64,000 nucleotides of DNA from Roseiarcus sp963709655 (GTDB lineage Bacteria > Pseudomonadota > Alphaproteobacteria > Rhizobiales > Beijerinckiaceae): contig CAVPXF010000007.1 of NCBI GenBank assembly GCA_963709655.1, positions 34,541 to 98,540 on the forward strand, written 5' to 3'. Shown one piece after another: positions 37,447 to 46,349 of the stretch. The notes below the pieces were generated by a model. It saw only the letters and a program-made list of their open reading frames with translations. It was not told the DNA's origin and made no database searches. Both the position numbers and the translations under genes were made by a program. How positions within the stretch are numbered: the stretch's first letter is position 1; the number at the start of each line of letters is the position of its first letter.

Positions 37447-37522
37447 GCTCCCATCGTCTAGCGGTCTAGGACGTCGCCCTCTCACGGCGAAAACAGGGGT
37501 TCGAGTCCCCTTGGGAGCGCCA
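37447..37522 (+). tRNA. tRNA-Glu (CTC anticodon)
   Basis: A complete cloverleaf: acceptor GCTCCCA pairs with TGGGAGC, the D-arm contains CGTCTAGCGGTCTAGGACG, the anticodon loop is CTCTCAC with anticodon CTC, and the T-arm is AGGGGTTCGAGTCCCCT. The 3' CCA is encoded. tRNA genes are common integration targets, and the small genes downstream would fit that, though no duplicated 3' end was found. Confidence 0.97.
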
Positions 37523-37783
37523 ATATTTTCAATGGCTTAGGCTGATTAAGCGCCCGCAGTTGTGGATTGCGCCTAACTTATGCCCGATAACCGGCGGCGA
37601 ACTACGCCGTATTTGGGCGGACGCGCGGGAACTTCTATCGCCCTCGAACCCTCGCCCTAGCTGATCTTCTACAGTTGGAGCGGGTCGGCACGTCGTAAGA
37701 TATTGAAATCATTGCAGGCGATCGGTGCCGAACGCGTAAATGTAGTGCCACGTTTTTGGCCGATTGATATTGATTTCATTCGA

Positions 37784-38104
37784 TTATTGACGCATGCTGT
37801 GTGAATCGAGACCGAGTTCGGCCCCAACTTTTTGGGCATGCATCTCAGCAAGAACATCTCGGATTGGCGCACCGCGATGCCCTGGCGTTAACTCCAGACC
37901 GCCGCGGATGGACGTAGGCCATACTAGGCCACGATGGGTTGAGGGTTCTCGAACCCTCGCCGCAGCCGCCGCGGCACCAATGCCCGCCGGTCGCCTCATA
38001 ACGACGAATCCGGCGCGCTCCAAATGCTCGACAAGCCTCTCGGCGACGATCTCCGCCATGATCTCGTCTGCGTTGTGGACGCTCTTGCGGCCTTGGAAGC
38101 GCAA
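37784..38104 (-). CDS. Hypothetical protein beside tRNA-Glu
   Basis: A 106-residue frame, best start TTG 38104 (the frame is open upstream to about 38194 without a standard start). It reads MRFQGRKSVHNADEIMAEIV and then ERLVEHLERAGFVVMRRPAG, which resembles short helical proteins from prophages and integrated elements; the C-terminal half (RDVLAEMHAQKVGAELGLDS) is also helix-like. It is transcribed towards the tRNA gene. No family is recognised. The 37523-37783 stretch contains nothing definable except a TTTTCAATGG motif copy just after the tRNA. Confidence 0.4.
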   Translation of the reverse strand: MRFQGRKSVHNADEIMAEIVAERLVEHLERAGFVVMRRPAGIGAAAAAARVREPSTHRGLVWPTSIRGGLELTPGHRGAPIRDVLAEMHAQKVGAELGLDSHSMRQ

Positions 38105-38157
38105 CGCAAAGACGATCGCCGACGCGACGTCGGACGGCTCGGCGTCGGGCTTTGAGC

Positions 38158-38325
38158 TTACGCCTTCCCCCGTGCGAGGGCCTCCGCGAGCTCAATGAGC
38201 GCCCGGCGCGTTTCAGCATCATCAATCGACAGAAGTGCCTTTATCAAGCGAACCCCTTCCTTAGGGTCCGGAAGGTCGCGGCGATCATGCTTGTCCGCAC
38301 TAATTCTTGTCACGCTACCGGCCAT
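38158..38325 (-). CDS. Small hypothetical protein (55 residues)
   Basis: Starts at ATG 38325 and reads MAGSVTRISADKHDRRDLPD, then KEGVRLIKALLSIDDAETRR and ALIELAEALARGKA. The predicted helix RRALIELAEALA and charged composition look like a real small protein. It is directly upstream of the 37784 frame on the same strand and could form a small operon with it. AGAGAAAA upstream is a weak ribosome-binding site. No family recognised; possibly part of an element next to tRNA-Glu. Confidence 0.45.
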   Translation of the reverse strand: MAGSVTRISADKHDRRDLPDPKEGVRLIKALLSIDDAETRRALIELAEALARGKA

Positions 38326-38632
38326 TTTTCTCTACTTGCGTTCGTTGTCCTCCCCTCAGCAAAGGGTAACTTTACACAGTTAACGGCGAATCTCAATAGG
38401 ACCTGAGAAACGAAAAGGGCGGCCCAAAAGTCGCCCCATCGACCGGGCGTAAGGCTCCGCTCCCCCGGTGAACGTCCTTGATGGTAAGCCTCCGTCAAGC
38501 GTCCAGTGTTTTCGTGATCCCAAGCAACCATGACCGCGGATGTACCGGCATGGCGGCGGGCCGCCCTCTGCTCGGACACGCCTCGACGATGCAGGGGGCG
38601 GGTCATTTCAGCGTGGATTGAGTTGCCCGCGT

Positions 38633-38697
38633 GGGGCGACCCGAAGGTCGCCCCGTCTCTCGACCAGATTGGCCCTTACGCCCGGCGCCGGGCCAAT
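38633..38697. other. Two strong stem-loops upstream of rpmG
   Basis: GGGGCGACC-CGAA-GGTCGCCCC (38633-38654) and ATTGGCCC/GGGCCAAT (38668-38697) are perfect stems. Neither has a T-run. They lie in the 613-base gap 38326-38938, which otherwise holds no supported gene. They may be a 3' end of leftward transcripts or leader structures for rpmG. Confidence 0.4.
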
Positions 38698-38938
38698 CGG
38701 TTGGCAACCAAAATTGCGAGCGACCCGAACCGGTCCTCATGCGTCGGTGGTCCCCATTGCTCAACGTCGCGCTCGAGGATGGCCTCAGCTGCGTCGGTCG
38801 CGTGACGGTCAGGCCGGCGAGCGGCTTGACTTCGCACCGCGCCTGATTATTTTGCCCGTCAACTCCGCCCGCGGGTCCCGCGGGCGTTTCCCGTTTCCGG
38901 CGCGGCTTCAAGCGCCTTCGTTCAAGGACCGAACCCCG

Positions 38939-39106
38939 ATGGCCAAGGCCGCCTCGCTCAAGATCAAGCTGCTGTCGACCGCCGACACCGGCTATTTCTA
39001 CGTCACCAAGAAGAACGCCCGCACCAAGACCGAGAAGCTGACCTTCAAGAAATACGACCCGGTGGCGCGCAAGCACGTCGAGTTCAAGGAAACCAAGATC
39101 AAGTAG
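38939..39106 (+). CDS. rpmG: 50S ribosomal protein L33
   Basis: A 55-residue protein, MAKAASLKIKLLSTADTGYF followed by YVTKKNARTKTEKLTFKKYD, a full-length L33 of the alphaproteobacterial form. It lacks the CxxC zinc pairs, so it is the zinc-independent type. The frame is open far upstream, but the ATG at 38939 is the conserved start. A Rho-independent terminator follows at 39131. Confidence 0.97.
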   Translation: MAKAASLKIKLLSTADTGYFYVTKKNARTKTEKLTFKKYDPVARKHVEFKETKIK

Positions 39107-39130
39107 GCCCATCCTCGGAGCCGGCTTTTC

Positions 39131-39155
39131 AAGGGCGCCTCGGGGCGCCCTTTTT
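39131..39155 (+). terminator. Rho-independent terminator of rpmG
   Basis: AAGGGCGCC-TCGG-GGCGCCCTTTTT forms a perfect GC-rich stem with a tetraloop and a T-run, 24 bases after the rpmG stop. Confidence 0.9.
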
Positions 39156-39386
39156 GTCGGCTCCCTGTTCCGATGCGAAGAAGGGCCGGGAGAAGCGGTT
39201 CGCGCGGCGAGTGATCCGGCGGCCGCGCACGCTGGCGCCTCAACATTCCTCGGCGTGACATATCGGCGCGCATTCCGCGCGTCGGCGACGCGGCCAATCC
39301 GGCCGCTGGCGCTTCGTCCCGAACTCTGCATAATCCCGGCAGAGATCGCGGCGGAAACGCGAGGGGACGGACGAGGGGCGCCTGAC

Positions 39387-39914
39387 ATGTTTCAACCCGA
39401 AAAATTTCACGTGATCGAAACTCTCCCTGACGGGACCATGGTCGAGATCCGCGCGCAAAGGCCGGAGGATAAGGAGGCCATCCTCGAGGAAGTCCAGCAC
39501 GCCAGCGCCGACACGCTCTATCATCGCTTCTTTGCCGTGAAGCGCACGCTGTCGGAGCAGGAGCAGCATTTCTTCTTCGACGTCGATTTCGTCAATCATG
39601 TCGTGCTACTCGCCGTCGAGAAGACAAACGACCGGCCCCGGATCGTCGGGGGCGCCCGCTTCATCATCACCGAGCCGGGCAAGGCCGAGGTGGCCTTCTC
39701 GGTGGTCGACGATCACCAGGGCCACGGCCTGGGCGCCGTGCTGATGCATCATATCGCGGCCATCGCCCGCGAGGCCGGCGTCCGGGAACTGTTCGCCGAG
39801 GTTCTTGCCGACAACGCTTTGATGCTGGCTGTGTTCGAGCACAGCGGGCTCATCACGGCGACGCGCCGTGAAGGCACGACCATCCACGTCTCGATGCGTT
39901 TTCCCGAGGCGTGA
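39387..39914 (+). CDS. GNAT-family N-acetyltransferase
   Basis: A 175-residue acetyltransferase. The acetyl-CoA binding site shows AEVAFSVVDDHQGHGLGAVL followed by MHHIAAIAREAGVRELFAEV, the Q/RxxGxG/A motif A of GNAT proteins in the form QGHGLG. ATG 39387 has GAGGGGCG upstream. The start MFQPEKFHVIETLPDGTMVE resembles the GNAT domains associated with acyl-CoA synthetases, here as a separate protein. Substrate unknown. Confidence 0.88.
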   Translation: MFQPEKFHVIETLPDGTMVEIRAQRPEDKEAILEEVQHASADTLYHRFFAVKRTLSEQEQHFFFDVDFVNHVVLLAVEKTNDRPRIVGGARFIITEPGKAEVAFSVVDDHQGHGLGAVLMHHIAAIAREAGVRELFAEVLADNALMLAVFEHSGLITATRREGTTIHVSMRFPEA

Positions 39915-39949
39915 CCGTCAGCCGCTCCGCGAGGCGCGCGCTGCCGGCG

Positions 39950-40360
39950 TCAGAGCCTGCATTTGACCAGCGTGGTGTCGAGCGTCTTGTCGCCGTTCGG
40001 CCTGTAGATCATCTCCGTAGGGGATTTGACTTCGATCTCGACGGATTGGGACGTGTAGCTGATCGTGTCCCTGCAAGTGAAATCGAGCTTGGTCAGCCCC
40101 CCGTCGTGAGTAACGCTCGTGACCTGACAGGTCTGGTTGGGCTGTATGATTGTCCCCGGCGTGATGATCGCCGCCTGGGCGAACTGGTCGACCGGCTGGC
40201 GAAAGGTCAGGCCGCCCCCCTGCTGCACGAACAGCTTCTGGCAGTCGGCCTGTGATGTCGCCCAGGCGCCCGACAGCCGGCTATCCACTTCGGCGGCGCT
40301 CGCCGGGCCGCAACACAGGAGCAGCAGCGCGCCGCTGGCCAACCGACAATTCACATTCAT
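39950..40360 (-). CDS. Hypothetical secreted protein
   Basis: A 136-residue protein with a clear signal peptide (RLASGALLLLCCGPASAAEV, cleavage after ASA). The mature region is beta-rich with four Cys (DCQKLF, TCQVT, TCRDT, KCRL) that could form two disulfides. It begins DSRLSGAWATSQADC, a pattern seen in uncharacterised periplasmic proteins of rhizobia. It converges with the GNAT gene. No function is assigned. Confidence 0.7.
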   Translation of the reverse strand: MNVNCRLASGALLLLCCGPASAAEVDSRLSGAWATSQADCQKLFVQQGGGLTFRQPVDQFAQAAIITPGTIIQPNQTCQVTSVTHDGGLTKLDFTCRDTISYTSQSVEIEVKSPTEMIYRPNGDKTLDTTLVKCRL

Positions 40361-40514
40361 CTTCTGACCCCGAAGCCCTGTCGCGCCCTTCGAAACGCGC
40401 GCTCATGGACGATACGGCGCCGGACGCTCCGCCGCCAGCCGTCAATACGTGGGCGAAACGCCGCGTCGCAAGCCGATTTCGCGGGGCCGGCGCCTTCCCC
40501 CGGCAGGATTGCGG

Positions 40515-41705
40515 TCAGGTAAACGCCTGGATCCCCGTGATCGCGCGCCCCAGGATCAAGGCGTGGATGTCGTGCGTGCCCTCGTAGGTGTTGACCACCT
40601 CGAGATTGACGAGATGGCGGGCGACGCCGAACTCGTCGCTAATGCCGTTGCCGCCCATCATGTCGCGGGCCGCGCGGGCGATGTCGAGCGCCTTGCCGCA
40701 ATTGTTGCGCTTGAGGATCGAGGTCAGCTCCACGGGCGCTGCGCCCTCGTCCTTCAGCCGCCCGAGACGCAGGCAGCCCTGAAGGCCGAGCGCGATGTCG
40801 GTCAGCATGTCGGCGAGCTTCTTCTGGATGAGCTGGTTGGCCGCCAGCGGCCGGCCGAACTGCTTGCGATCGAGCACATATTGCCGGGCGCGCCCAAAGC
40901 AGTCCTCCGCGGCCCCGAGCGCGCCCCAGGCGATGCCGTAGCGGGCGCTGTTGAGACAAGTGAACGGACCCTTGAGCCCTCGCACCGCCGGGAACGCGTT
41001 CTCCTCGGGGCAGAACACGTCGTCGAGCGCGATCTCACCGGTGATCGAGGTGCGCAACCCGACTTTGCCGTGGATCGCCGGGGCGCTCAGGCCCTTCCAG
41101 CCCTTCTCCAGCACGAAGCCGCGAATGTCGCCGGCGTCGTCCTTGGCCCAGACGACGAACACGTCGGCGATCGGGCTGTTGGTGATCCACATCTTCGCGC
41201 CCGAGAGTCGATAGCCGCCGTCGGCCTTGCGCGCCCGCGTGACCATGCCGCCGGGGTCCGATCCAAAATTGGGCTCGGTCAGGCCGAAGCAGCCGATCCA
41301 CTCCCCGGTCGCGAGCTTCGGCAGATATTTCTGTTTCGTCGCTTCGTTTCCGAACTCGAAGATCGGCAGCATCACCAGCGACGACTGGACGCTCATCATC
41401 GAGCGATAGCCGGAATCGACCCGCTCGATCTCGCGCGCGATGAGGCCGTAGCACACGTAAGTCAGGCCGGCGCCGCCGTAGGTCTCGGGGATCGTCGCGC
41501 CGAGCAGCCCGAGTTCCCCCATGGCGCGGAAGATCCCGGCGTCCGTCTTTTCATGGCGGAACGCCTCCTGCGCCTTCGGCAGGAGCTGCTCCTGCGCATA
41601 GGCCTCAGCCGCGTCGCGCACCGCGCGCTCGTCCGCGCTGAGCTGGCCTTCGAGAAAGAACGGGTCCTCCCACTGGAAGGAGGCGCGCGTCGACGAGGAA
41701 GCCAT
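40515..41705 (-). CDS. gcdH: Glutaryl-CoA dehydrogenase-like acyl-CoA dehydrogenase
   Basis: A 396-residue FAD acyl-CoA dehydrogenase. Diagnostic stretches are GATIPETYGGAGLTYVCYG, CFGLTEPNFGSDPGGM (FAD and substrate contact), YRSMMSVQSSLVM and the C-terminal VVNTYEGTHDIHALILGRA with the catalytic Glu. These match glutaryl-CoA dehydrogenase, which oxidises and decarboxylates glutaryl-CoA to crotonyl-CoA in lysine/tryptophan breakdown and passes electrons to ETF. The next gene on the same strand upstream is the ETF-ubiquinone oxidoreductase, so electron acceptor and donor are adjacent. Two copies of CCGGCGAAGCCGGG..CTCGCC lie just upstream of the start (41728 and 41759). Confidence 0.9.
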   Translation of the reverse strand: MASSSTRASFQWEDPFFLEGQLSADERAVRDAAEAYAQEQLLPKAQEAFRHEKTDAGIFRAMGELGLLGATIPETYGGAGLTYVCYGLIAREIERVDSGYRSMMSVQSSLVMLPIFEFGNEATKQKYLPKLATGEWIGCFGLTEPNFGSDPGGMVTRARKADGGYRLSGAKMWITNSPIADVFVVWAKDDAGDIRGFVLEKGWKGLSAPAIHGKVGLRTSITGEIALDDVFCPEENAFPAVRGLKGPFTCLNSARYGIAWGALGAAEDCFGRARQYVLDRKQFGRPLAANQLIQKKLADMLTDIALGLQGCLRLGRLKDEGAAPVELTSILKRNNCGKALDIARAARDMMGGNGISDEFGVARHLVNLEVVNTYEGTHDIHALILGRAITGIQAFT

Positions 41706-41805
41706 GGAGAATCTCCTGATCGCCAATCCCGGCGAAGCCGGGTCTCGCCTATTCAATTCCGGCGAAGCCGGGCCTCGCCACAACTTAGACCGGGCGCGCC
41801 GGGCG

Positions 41806-43479
41806 TCACATGCCCGAATAGTTCGGACCGCCGCCGCCTTCCGGCGCCACCCACACGATATTCTGGGTCGGGTCCTTGATGTCGCAGGTCTTGCAGTGGA
41901 CGCAGTTCTGCGCGTTGATCACCAGCCGCTCGCCGCGCTCGTCGGTACTGACGAATTCGTAGACGCCCGCCGGGCAGTAGCGGCTCTCCGGACCGGCGTA
42001 GCGGGCGAAGTTGATATCGACCGGGACTTTCGGATCCTTCAGCGTCAGGTGGGGCGGCTGATCCTCTTCGTGGTTGACGTTGGCGATGAACACCGACCCC
42101 AGCCGGTCGAAGGTCAGCTTGCCGTCCGGCTTCGGATAGTCGATCCGCGGGCATTCGGACGCCGGCTTCAGAGAGGCGTAATCGGGCTTCCGGGTGTGGA
42201 TCGTCCACGGCGGCGAGGCGACGCCGATCTTCGGCAGGAGCCAATGCTCGACGCCGGTCATCAGCTCGCCGACGAGCGGCCCTTTCTTGAACCAGGGCTT
42301 GAAGTTGCGGCTCTGCTGCAACTCCTCGTGGAGCCAGCTCTTGCGGAAGAGCTCCGGGAAGGCGGTCAGTTCGTCGCCGCTGCGGCCGGCCGCGAGCGCT
42401 TCGGCCAGCGCCTCGGCAACCAGCATCCCGCTCTTGATCGCGGCGTGGCTGCCCTTGACGCGCGCCGCATTCATGAAGCCCGCGTCGCAGCCGACCAGCG
42501 CGCCGCCCGGAAAGACGAGCTTCGGCAACGCCTGCGGGCCGCCGTTGTTGATCGCCCGCGCGCCGTAGCTCAGCCGCTTGCCGCCCTCGAGATGCGAGCG
42601 GATCGCCGGATGCGTCTTCCAGCGCTGCATCTCCTCGAACGGGCTGAGCCAGGGGTTCGAGTAGTCGAGCCCGATGACGAAGCCGACCGCAACGAGTTGC
42701 CCTTCCAAGTGGTACAGGAACCCGCCGCCGAACGCGGTCCTGTCCATCGGCCAGCCCGCGGTGTGCATGACCCGGCCGGGTTCCGCCTTATCCTCGGGAA
42801 CCTCCCACAATTCCTTGATGCCCATGGCGTAGGTCTGCGGGTCCTTGCCTTCGGTCAGCCGGAAGCGCTCGAGGAGTTGCCGGCCGAGCTGACCGCGCGC
42901 CCCCTCGGCGAAAATCGTGTAGCGGCCGGTCAGCTCCATGCCGAGCTGGAAGGAATCCTTCGGCTCGCCGTCCTTGCCGATCCCCATGTTCCCGGTCGCA
43001 ACGCCGCGCACCGAGCCGTCTTCGCCGTAGAGGATTTCTGCGGCTGCGAATCCCGGAAAGATCTCGACCCCGAGCGCCTCGGCCTGTTCGGCGAGCCATT
43101 TCACCACATAGCCCAGCCGGACGATATAGCAGCCATGGTTGTGGAAATTGCGCGGCGCCAAGAAGTCCGGGACGCGGCGCGAGCCGTTCTCGCGCAGGAG
43201 GAGGACATCGTCTCCAGTCACAGGCTGGTTCAGCGGCGCGCCGCGCTCCTTCCAGTCGGGAAAGAGCTCGGTCAGCGCCCGCGGGTCCATGACCGCGCCG
43301 GACAGAATATGCGCGCCGGGCTCTGACCCTTTCTCGAGCACGATGACGGAAAGATCCGGGTTGAGCTGTTTGAGATGGATCGCCGTCGCCAGCCCGGCCG
43401 GTCCCGCCCCGACAATCACCACGTCATAGGCCATCGACTCGCGCGGCCCGAACTGATCCAGAATTTCCTTCGGCGTCAT
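41806..43479 (-). CDS. Electron transfer flavoprotein-ubiquinone oxidoreductase
   Basis: A 557-residue inner-membrane-associated flavo-iron-sulfur protein that passes electrons from reduced ETF to ubiquinone. The N-terminal FAD fold is YDVVIVGAGPAGLATAIHL, and a conserved ubiquinone/FAD segment YSNPWLSPFEEMQRWKTHP lies mid-protein. The C-terminal 4Fe-4S cluster ligands are RYCPAGVYEF and NCVHCKTCDIKDPTQNI. ATG 43479 follows GGGCGAGGCAGGG and is preferred over the frame extension; MAYDVV (43434) would also keep the FAD fold. It is functionally linked to the glutaryl-CoA dehydrogenase gene downstream. Confidence 0.95.
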   Translation of the reverse strand: MTPKEILDQFGPRESMAYDVVIVGAGPAGLATAIHLKQLNPDLSVIVLEKGSEPGAHILSGAVMDPRALTELFPDWKERGAPLNQPVTGDDVLLLRENGSRRVPDFLAPRNFHNHGCYIVRLGYVVKWLAEQAEALGVEIFPGFAAAEILYGEDGSVRGVATGNMGIGKDGEPKDSFQLGMELTGRYTIFAEGARGQLGRQLLERFRLTEGKDPQTYAMGIKELWEVPEDKAEPGRVMHTAGWPMDRTAFGGGFLYHLEGQLVAVGFVIGLDYSNPWLSPFEEMQRWKTHPAIRSHLEGGKRLSYGARAINNGGPQALPKLVFPGGALVGCDAGFMNAARVKGSHAAIKSGMLVAEALAEALAAGRSGDELTAFPELFRKSWLHEELQQSRNFKPWFKKGPLVGELMTGVEHWLLPKIGVASPPWTIHTRKPDYASLKPASECPRIDYPKPDGKLTFDRLGSVFIANVNHEEDQPPHLTLKDPKVPVDINFARYAGPESRYCPAGVYEFVSTDERGERLVINAQNCVHCKTCDIKDPTQNIVWVAPEGGGGPNYSGM

Positions 43480-43684
43480 CCCTGCCTCGCCCTCATTCCG
43501 TCCCTCGCGTTCCCGCCCGCTGATCAGGTTCCGGATCTCCGCCACCTTCCTAGAATCGCCGGAGGCGGATGTCACCAGTCGCCTTCCTGGCGCACGGAAG
43601 CCCCGGCAAGCTTCCCGCCGAGGAGCAAGGGGACGCCCCTCTCCCGCCGGGCGAAGGACGCCGCGAATTGGCTTAAGCGAGGGG

Positions 43685-44950
43685 TCAGCCGGCGCGACCT
43701 GAATTCGTCGCGGTCTCGCCCCAGGCGACCTTCAGCGCCTCGAGACCGTGGAAGTGGAAGGCGTCGCGGGTGCGCGGGGGTTCGACGAACCGCAAGCCCG
43801 GCAGGCGCTCGAACAGGATCGGCAGCGCCGTCGCCATTTCGAGCCGGGCCAGCGGCGCGCCGAGGCAGAAGTGGATTCCCGCCCCGAACGCCACGTGCGG
43901 ATTGGGATCGCGCGCCGGATCGAAGGCGTCCGGATCGGGAAAGCGCGCGGGATCGCGATTGGCCGCGCCGAGCAGAAAGCCGACCTTCTCGCCTTTCCGC
44001 AAGCGGACCCCCGAAACCTCGACGTCCTCGAGCGCGTAGCGGGTGAAGAGATGCAACGGCGCGTCGAGGCGCAGCAGCTCCTCGACCGCCGCCGCGGTCG
44101 CCCCGCCGTCGGCGAAGATCGTCCGCGGGTCGAGCCCGCGTTCGAGAATCGTCTTCACGGCGTTGCCGATGGCGTGGACCGTCGCCTCATGGCCGGCGTT
44201 GAGCAGCAGAATGCAGGCAGCGACAAGCTCGTCCTCGCTGAGCCGGCCCTCCTCGCTCTCGGCGACGAGGAGCTGGCTGATCAGGTCGTCGCCGAGGTCG
44301 ACGCGGCGCGCCCGCGCGTAGCTGCGCATGAAGCCGGCGAACTCGGCCGCCGCCGCGGCGGCGCTCTCCTCGACCGCCCGTGTGACGCCGAACTGATACA
44401 TCGCCACCATCCGATGCGACCAGTCGAGCAGTTGCGGCCCCAGGGCGCGCGGGATGCCGAGCAGGTCGGCGATCACGGCGACGGGGATCGGGGTTGCGAA
44501 AGCCTCGATCAAGTCCGCCGCGCCGTGGGCCGCGATCGCGTCGATCCGAGCGTCGGCGAGCGCGGCGATGCGGGGCCCAAGCTTCTCGACCTGGCGCGAG
44601 ACGAAGGCGCGATTGACGAGGTTTCTGAGCCGCGTGTGCTCGGGCGGCTCCATCTCCAGGATCGAGCAGCGCTCGAGCGCATCAAACGGCGCGAGATGGG
44701 CCTTTGGCTCGGGCCAGCCGAGGTCTTCACGGCTCATCGCCTGCAGGATCTGGCGACCGAGGCGCCTGTCGCGCATGAGCGCCGAGACCTCGGCGTGGCC
44801 CGCAAAGCACCAAAAGCCGTAGTCCTCCCAGAAGAAGACGGGCGCGGCGGCACGGATCGCGGCGTAGGCCGGATAGGGGTCGGCGAAGAAGGCCGGATCG
44901 CGGGGATCGAGGCGGACGCGCCGGCGACCGGCGTCGATGACGGCGGTCAT
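43685..44950 (-). CDS. Cytochrome P450 (soluble bacterial type)
   Basis: A 421-residue class I P450, cytoplasmic. The I-helix is LLLNAGHEATVHAIGN (AGxxxT form), the K-helix EELLRLDAPLH contains ExxR, and the haem pocket is FGAGIHFCLGAPLARLEMAT with the Cys thiolate. The N-terminus RDPAFFADPYPAYAAIRAAA is that of CYP families such as CYP107/CYP197-like monooxygenases. No ferredoxin or reductase gene is adjacent, so the redox partner is unlinked. Substrate unknown. This is the second P450-type gene in the window; unlike the one at 28862 it has no export signal. Confidence 0.93.
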   Translation of the reverse strand: MTAVIDAGRRRVRLDPRDPAFFADPYPAYAAIRAAAPVFFWEDYGFWCFAGHAEVSALMRDRRLGRQILQAMSREDLGWPEPKAHLAPFDALERCSILEMEPPEHTRLRNLVNRAFVSRQVEKLGPRIAALADARIDAIAAHGAADLIEAFATPIPVAVIADLLGIPRALGPQLLDWSHRMVAMYQFGVTRAVEESAAAAAAEFAGFMRSYARARRVDLGDDLISQLLVAESEEGRLSEDELVAACILLLNAGHEATVHAIGNAVKTILERGLDPRTIFADGGATAAAVEELLRLDAPLHLFTRYALEDVEVSGVRLRKGEKVGFLLGAANRDPARFPDPDAFDPARDPNPHVAFGAGIHFCLGAPLARLEMATALPILFERLPGLRFVEPPRTRDAFHFHGLEALKVAWGETATNSGRAG

Positions 44951-45115
44951 GGGGCCCAGGCCTTGGACGCGATTTTCTGTCCGATCCGTAGTGTTTTCAA
45001 AGGGTTAGCAGTCGATCTGGCATATTTTCGAGCAAGGGATTCAACGATTTCAAGGACTTGCGAGGAGCTTCGGGTTTGGCCCGTCCCCGCAGCGCCGAGC
45101 CGGCTGAGCCAGGAG

Positions 45116-45650
45116 TTAAGCCAGAGCATAGGCCGCCTCGACGACATAGGGGCCGCCGCCGACGCTGTCGCGCGACGAATAAAGCACGAAGCGCTCGGCG
45201 GTGAAGCCTTCGGCGCCGAGCGCGCCGCGCGAGTCGAGATAGTCGGCGACCGCGCGGGTCTTGACTCCGCGCAGGCGCGCGAGCGTCACATGAGGGGTGA
45301 ACTTGCGCGTTTCCGGCTCAAGGCCGATGCGCCGCATGCGCCGCTCCTGCTCGGCCTGAAGCTCAATCAGCGGCAGGGTTCGGCCGGACGCGGGCGACGA
45401 GCGCGCGCGGCTTCAACCCGCCAAACCAGGAGAGCCCGTCGAAGCGGACGGCGAGCGGCGGCCGGCGGATCTCGCCGAGCGTCTCGGCGACGTCGTGGGC
45501 GAGGCCGAGATCGACGTCGCCGAGGAAGCGCAGGGTGATGTGGTAGTCGGCCGGCTCGATCCAGCGCGCGCCGGGAACGCCGCCGCGCGCCAGCGCGATC
45601 TCATCGGCGATCTCCGCCGGCAGCTCCAGTCCGGTGAACAGGCGAGGCAT
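45116..45650 (-). pseudogene. thpR: RNA 2',3'-cyclic phosphodiesterase (LigT/ThpR), internal frameshift
   Basis: A 2H-phosphoesterase that opens 2',3'-cyclic phosphates on RNA. The first HxTx motif is YHITLRFLGD after the start MPRLFTGLELPAEIADEIAL; the second is HVTLARLRG. The first frame stops at 45363, two residues after VRPNPAAD, while continuation requires a one-base shift to LIELQAEQERRMRRIGLEPE. With it, a full-length protein of about 178 residues with both catalytic His results. The single-base nature suggests either recent inactivation or a sequence error. Confidence 0.8.
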
Positions 45651-45735
45651 CGATCGGTTTCCGCGAGACGGCTCGCGCGAAGATAGTCTGCGATTGCGCG
45701 CCGGTCGCACGCAAGGGTTGGCGGCAAGCGTCGCC

Positions 45736-46272
45736 TCAGTGGCCGCTGGCGTCGGCGCCGCGGCTGGCTTCGAACAGGAACCAGGTTCGCCGCTCCGTCT
45801 CGTCGATCCAGACCTCGAGGAGGCTCGCCGAGGCGACGTCGCCGTTGTCGTCGCAAATCTCGTGCGCCTTGCGCTGCGAGGCGGCGAAGGCCTTGTTGTC
45901 CTCTTCGAGCTCGCTCAGCATGTCGAGCGGGGCGACGAAGGCGGCATCGTTGTCCTTGACCGACTGAAGCTTGGCGACGGCGCCGATCGACCGCAGGGTG
46001 GTCTGTCCGAGCTTGCGCACCCGTTCGGCCAGCGGGTCGATCATGGCGAAGATCTGATCGCTGTGCTCGTCGAGCAGCAGGTGATAGTCGCGGAAATGCG
46101 GTCCGCTCATGTGCCAGTGGAAGTTCTTGGTCTTGAGGTAGAGGGCGAAGGCGTCGGCGGCGAGCCCGTTCAAAGCCTCCGCAATCGCCTTGACGTCGTT
46201 TTTGGACAGGTCGGTCGGCGTCGCGAGCGCGGCCCGGCCCTCGCCGTTGCCGGACTTTTCGGTTCTGTTCAT
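45736..46272 (-). CDS. dps: Dps/ferritin-like DNA-protection protein
   Basis: A 178-residue Dps-family protein, protecting DNA by oxidising and storing iron in a dodecamer. The ferroxidase residues are seen in LYLKTKNFHWHMSGPHFRDY and LLLDEHSDQIFAMIDPLAER (His, Asp, Glu at the dimer interface). The C-terminal helix contains LEVWIDETERRTWFLFEASR. The N-terminus is a short polar tail. ATG 46272 follows GAGGG. No clear OxyR site was identified upstream; the 464-base gap to 46737 contains a dispersed repeat copy at 46307-46349 and nothing else that I can support. Confidence 0.93.
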   Translation of the reverse strand: MNRTEKSGNGEGRAALATPTDLSKNDVKAIAEALNGLAADAFALYLKTKNFHWHMSGPHFRDYHLLLDEHSDQIFAMIDPLAERVRKLGQTTLRSIGAVAKLQSVKDNDAAFVAPLDMLSELEEDNKAFAASQRKAHEICDDNGDVASASLLEVWIDETERRTWFLFEASRGADASGH

Positions 46273-46306
46273 TGCGGGTTCCCTCGTTGAAGCCAAAGGC
46301 CGGCAG

Positions 46307-46349
46307 TGCGGCGGGTCGATAACGCCGTCCGCGCCGCGAAGTTCCGGCC
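46307..46349. repeat. Dispersed 43-bp intergenic repeat, copy 1
   Basis: TGCGGCGGGTCGATAACGCC and the following GTCCGCGCCGCGAAGTTCCG match 51681-51723 at about 35 of 43 positions without gaps. Neither copy lies in a gene. Confidence 0.5.

Noticed and set aside
37643..37970. Short CTCGAACCCTCGCC repeats after tRNA-Glu, considered as attachment sites
   Set aside because: They do not match the tRNA 3' end (TTCGAGTCCCCTTGGGAGC), so they are not att duplications of this tRNA.
41728..41779. Two near-identical CCGGCGAAGCCGGG..CTCGCC units upstream of the acyl-CoA dehydrogenase start, considered as an operator
   Set aside because: They are self-complementary short palindromes that look like generic intergenic repeats; no regulator is adjacent and no second promoter carries them.
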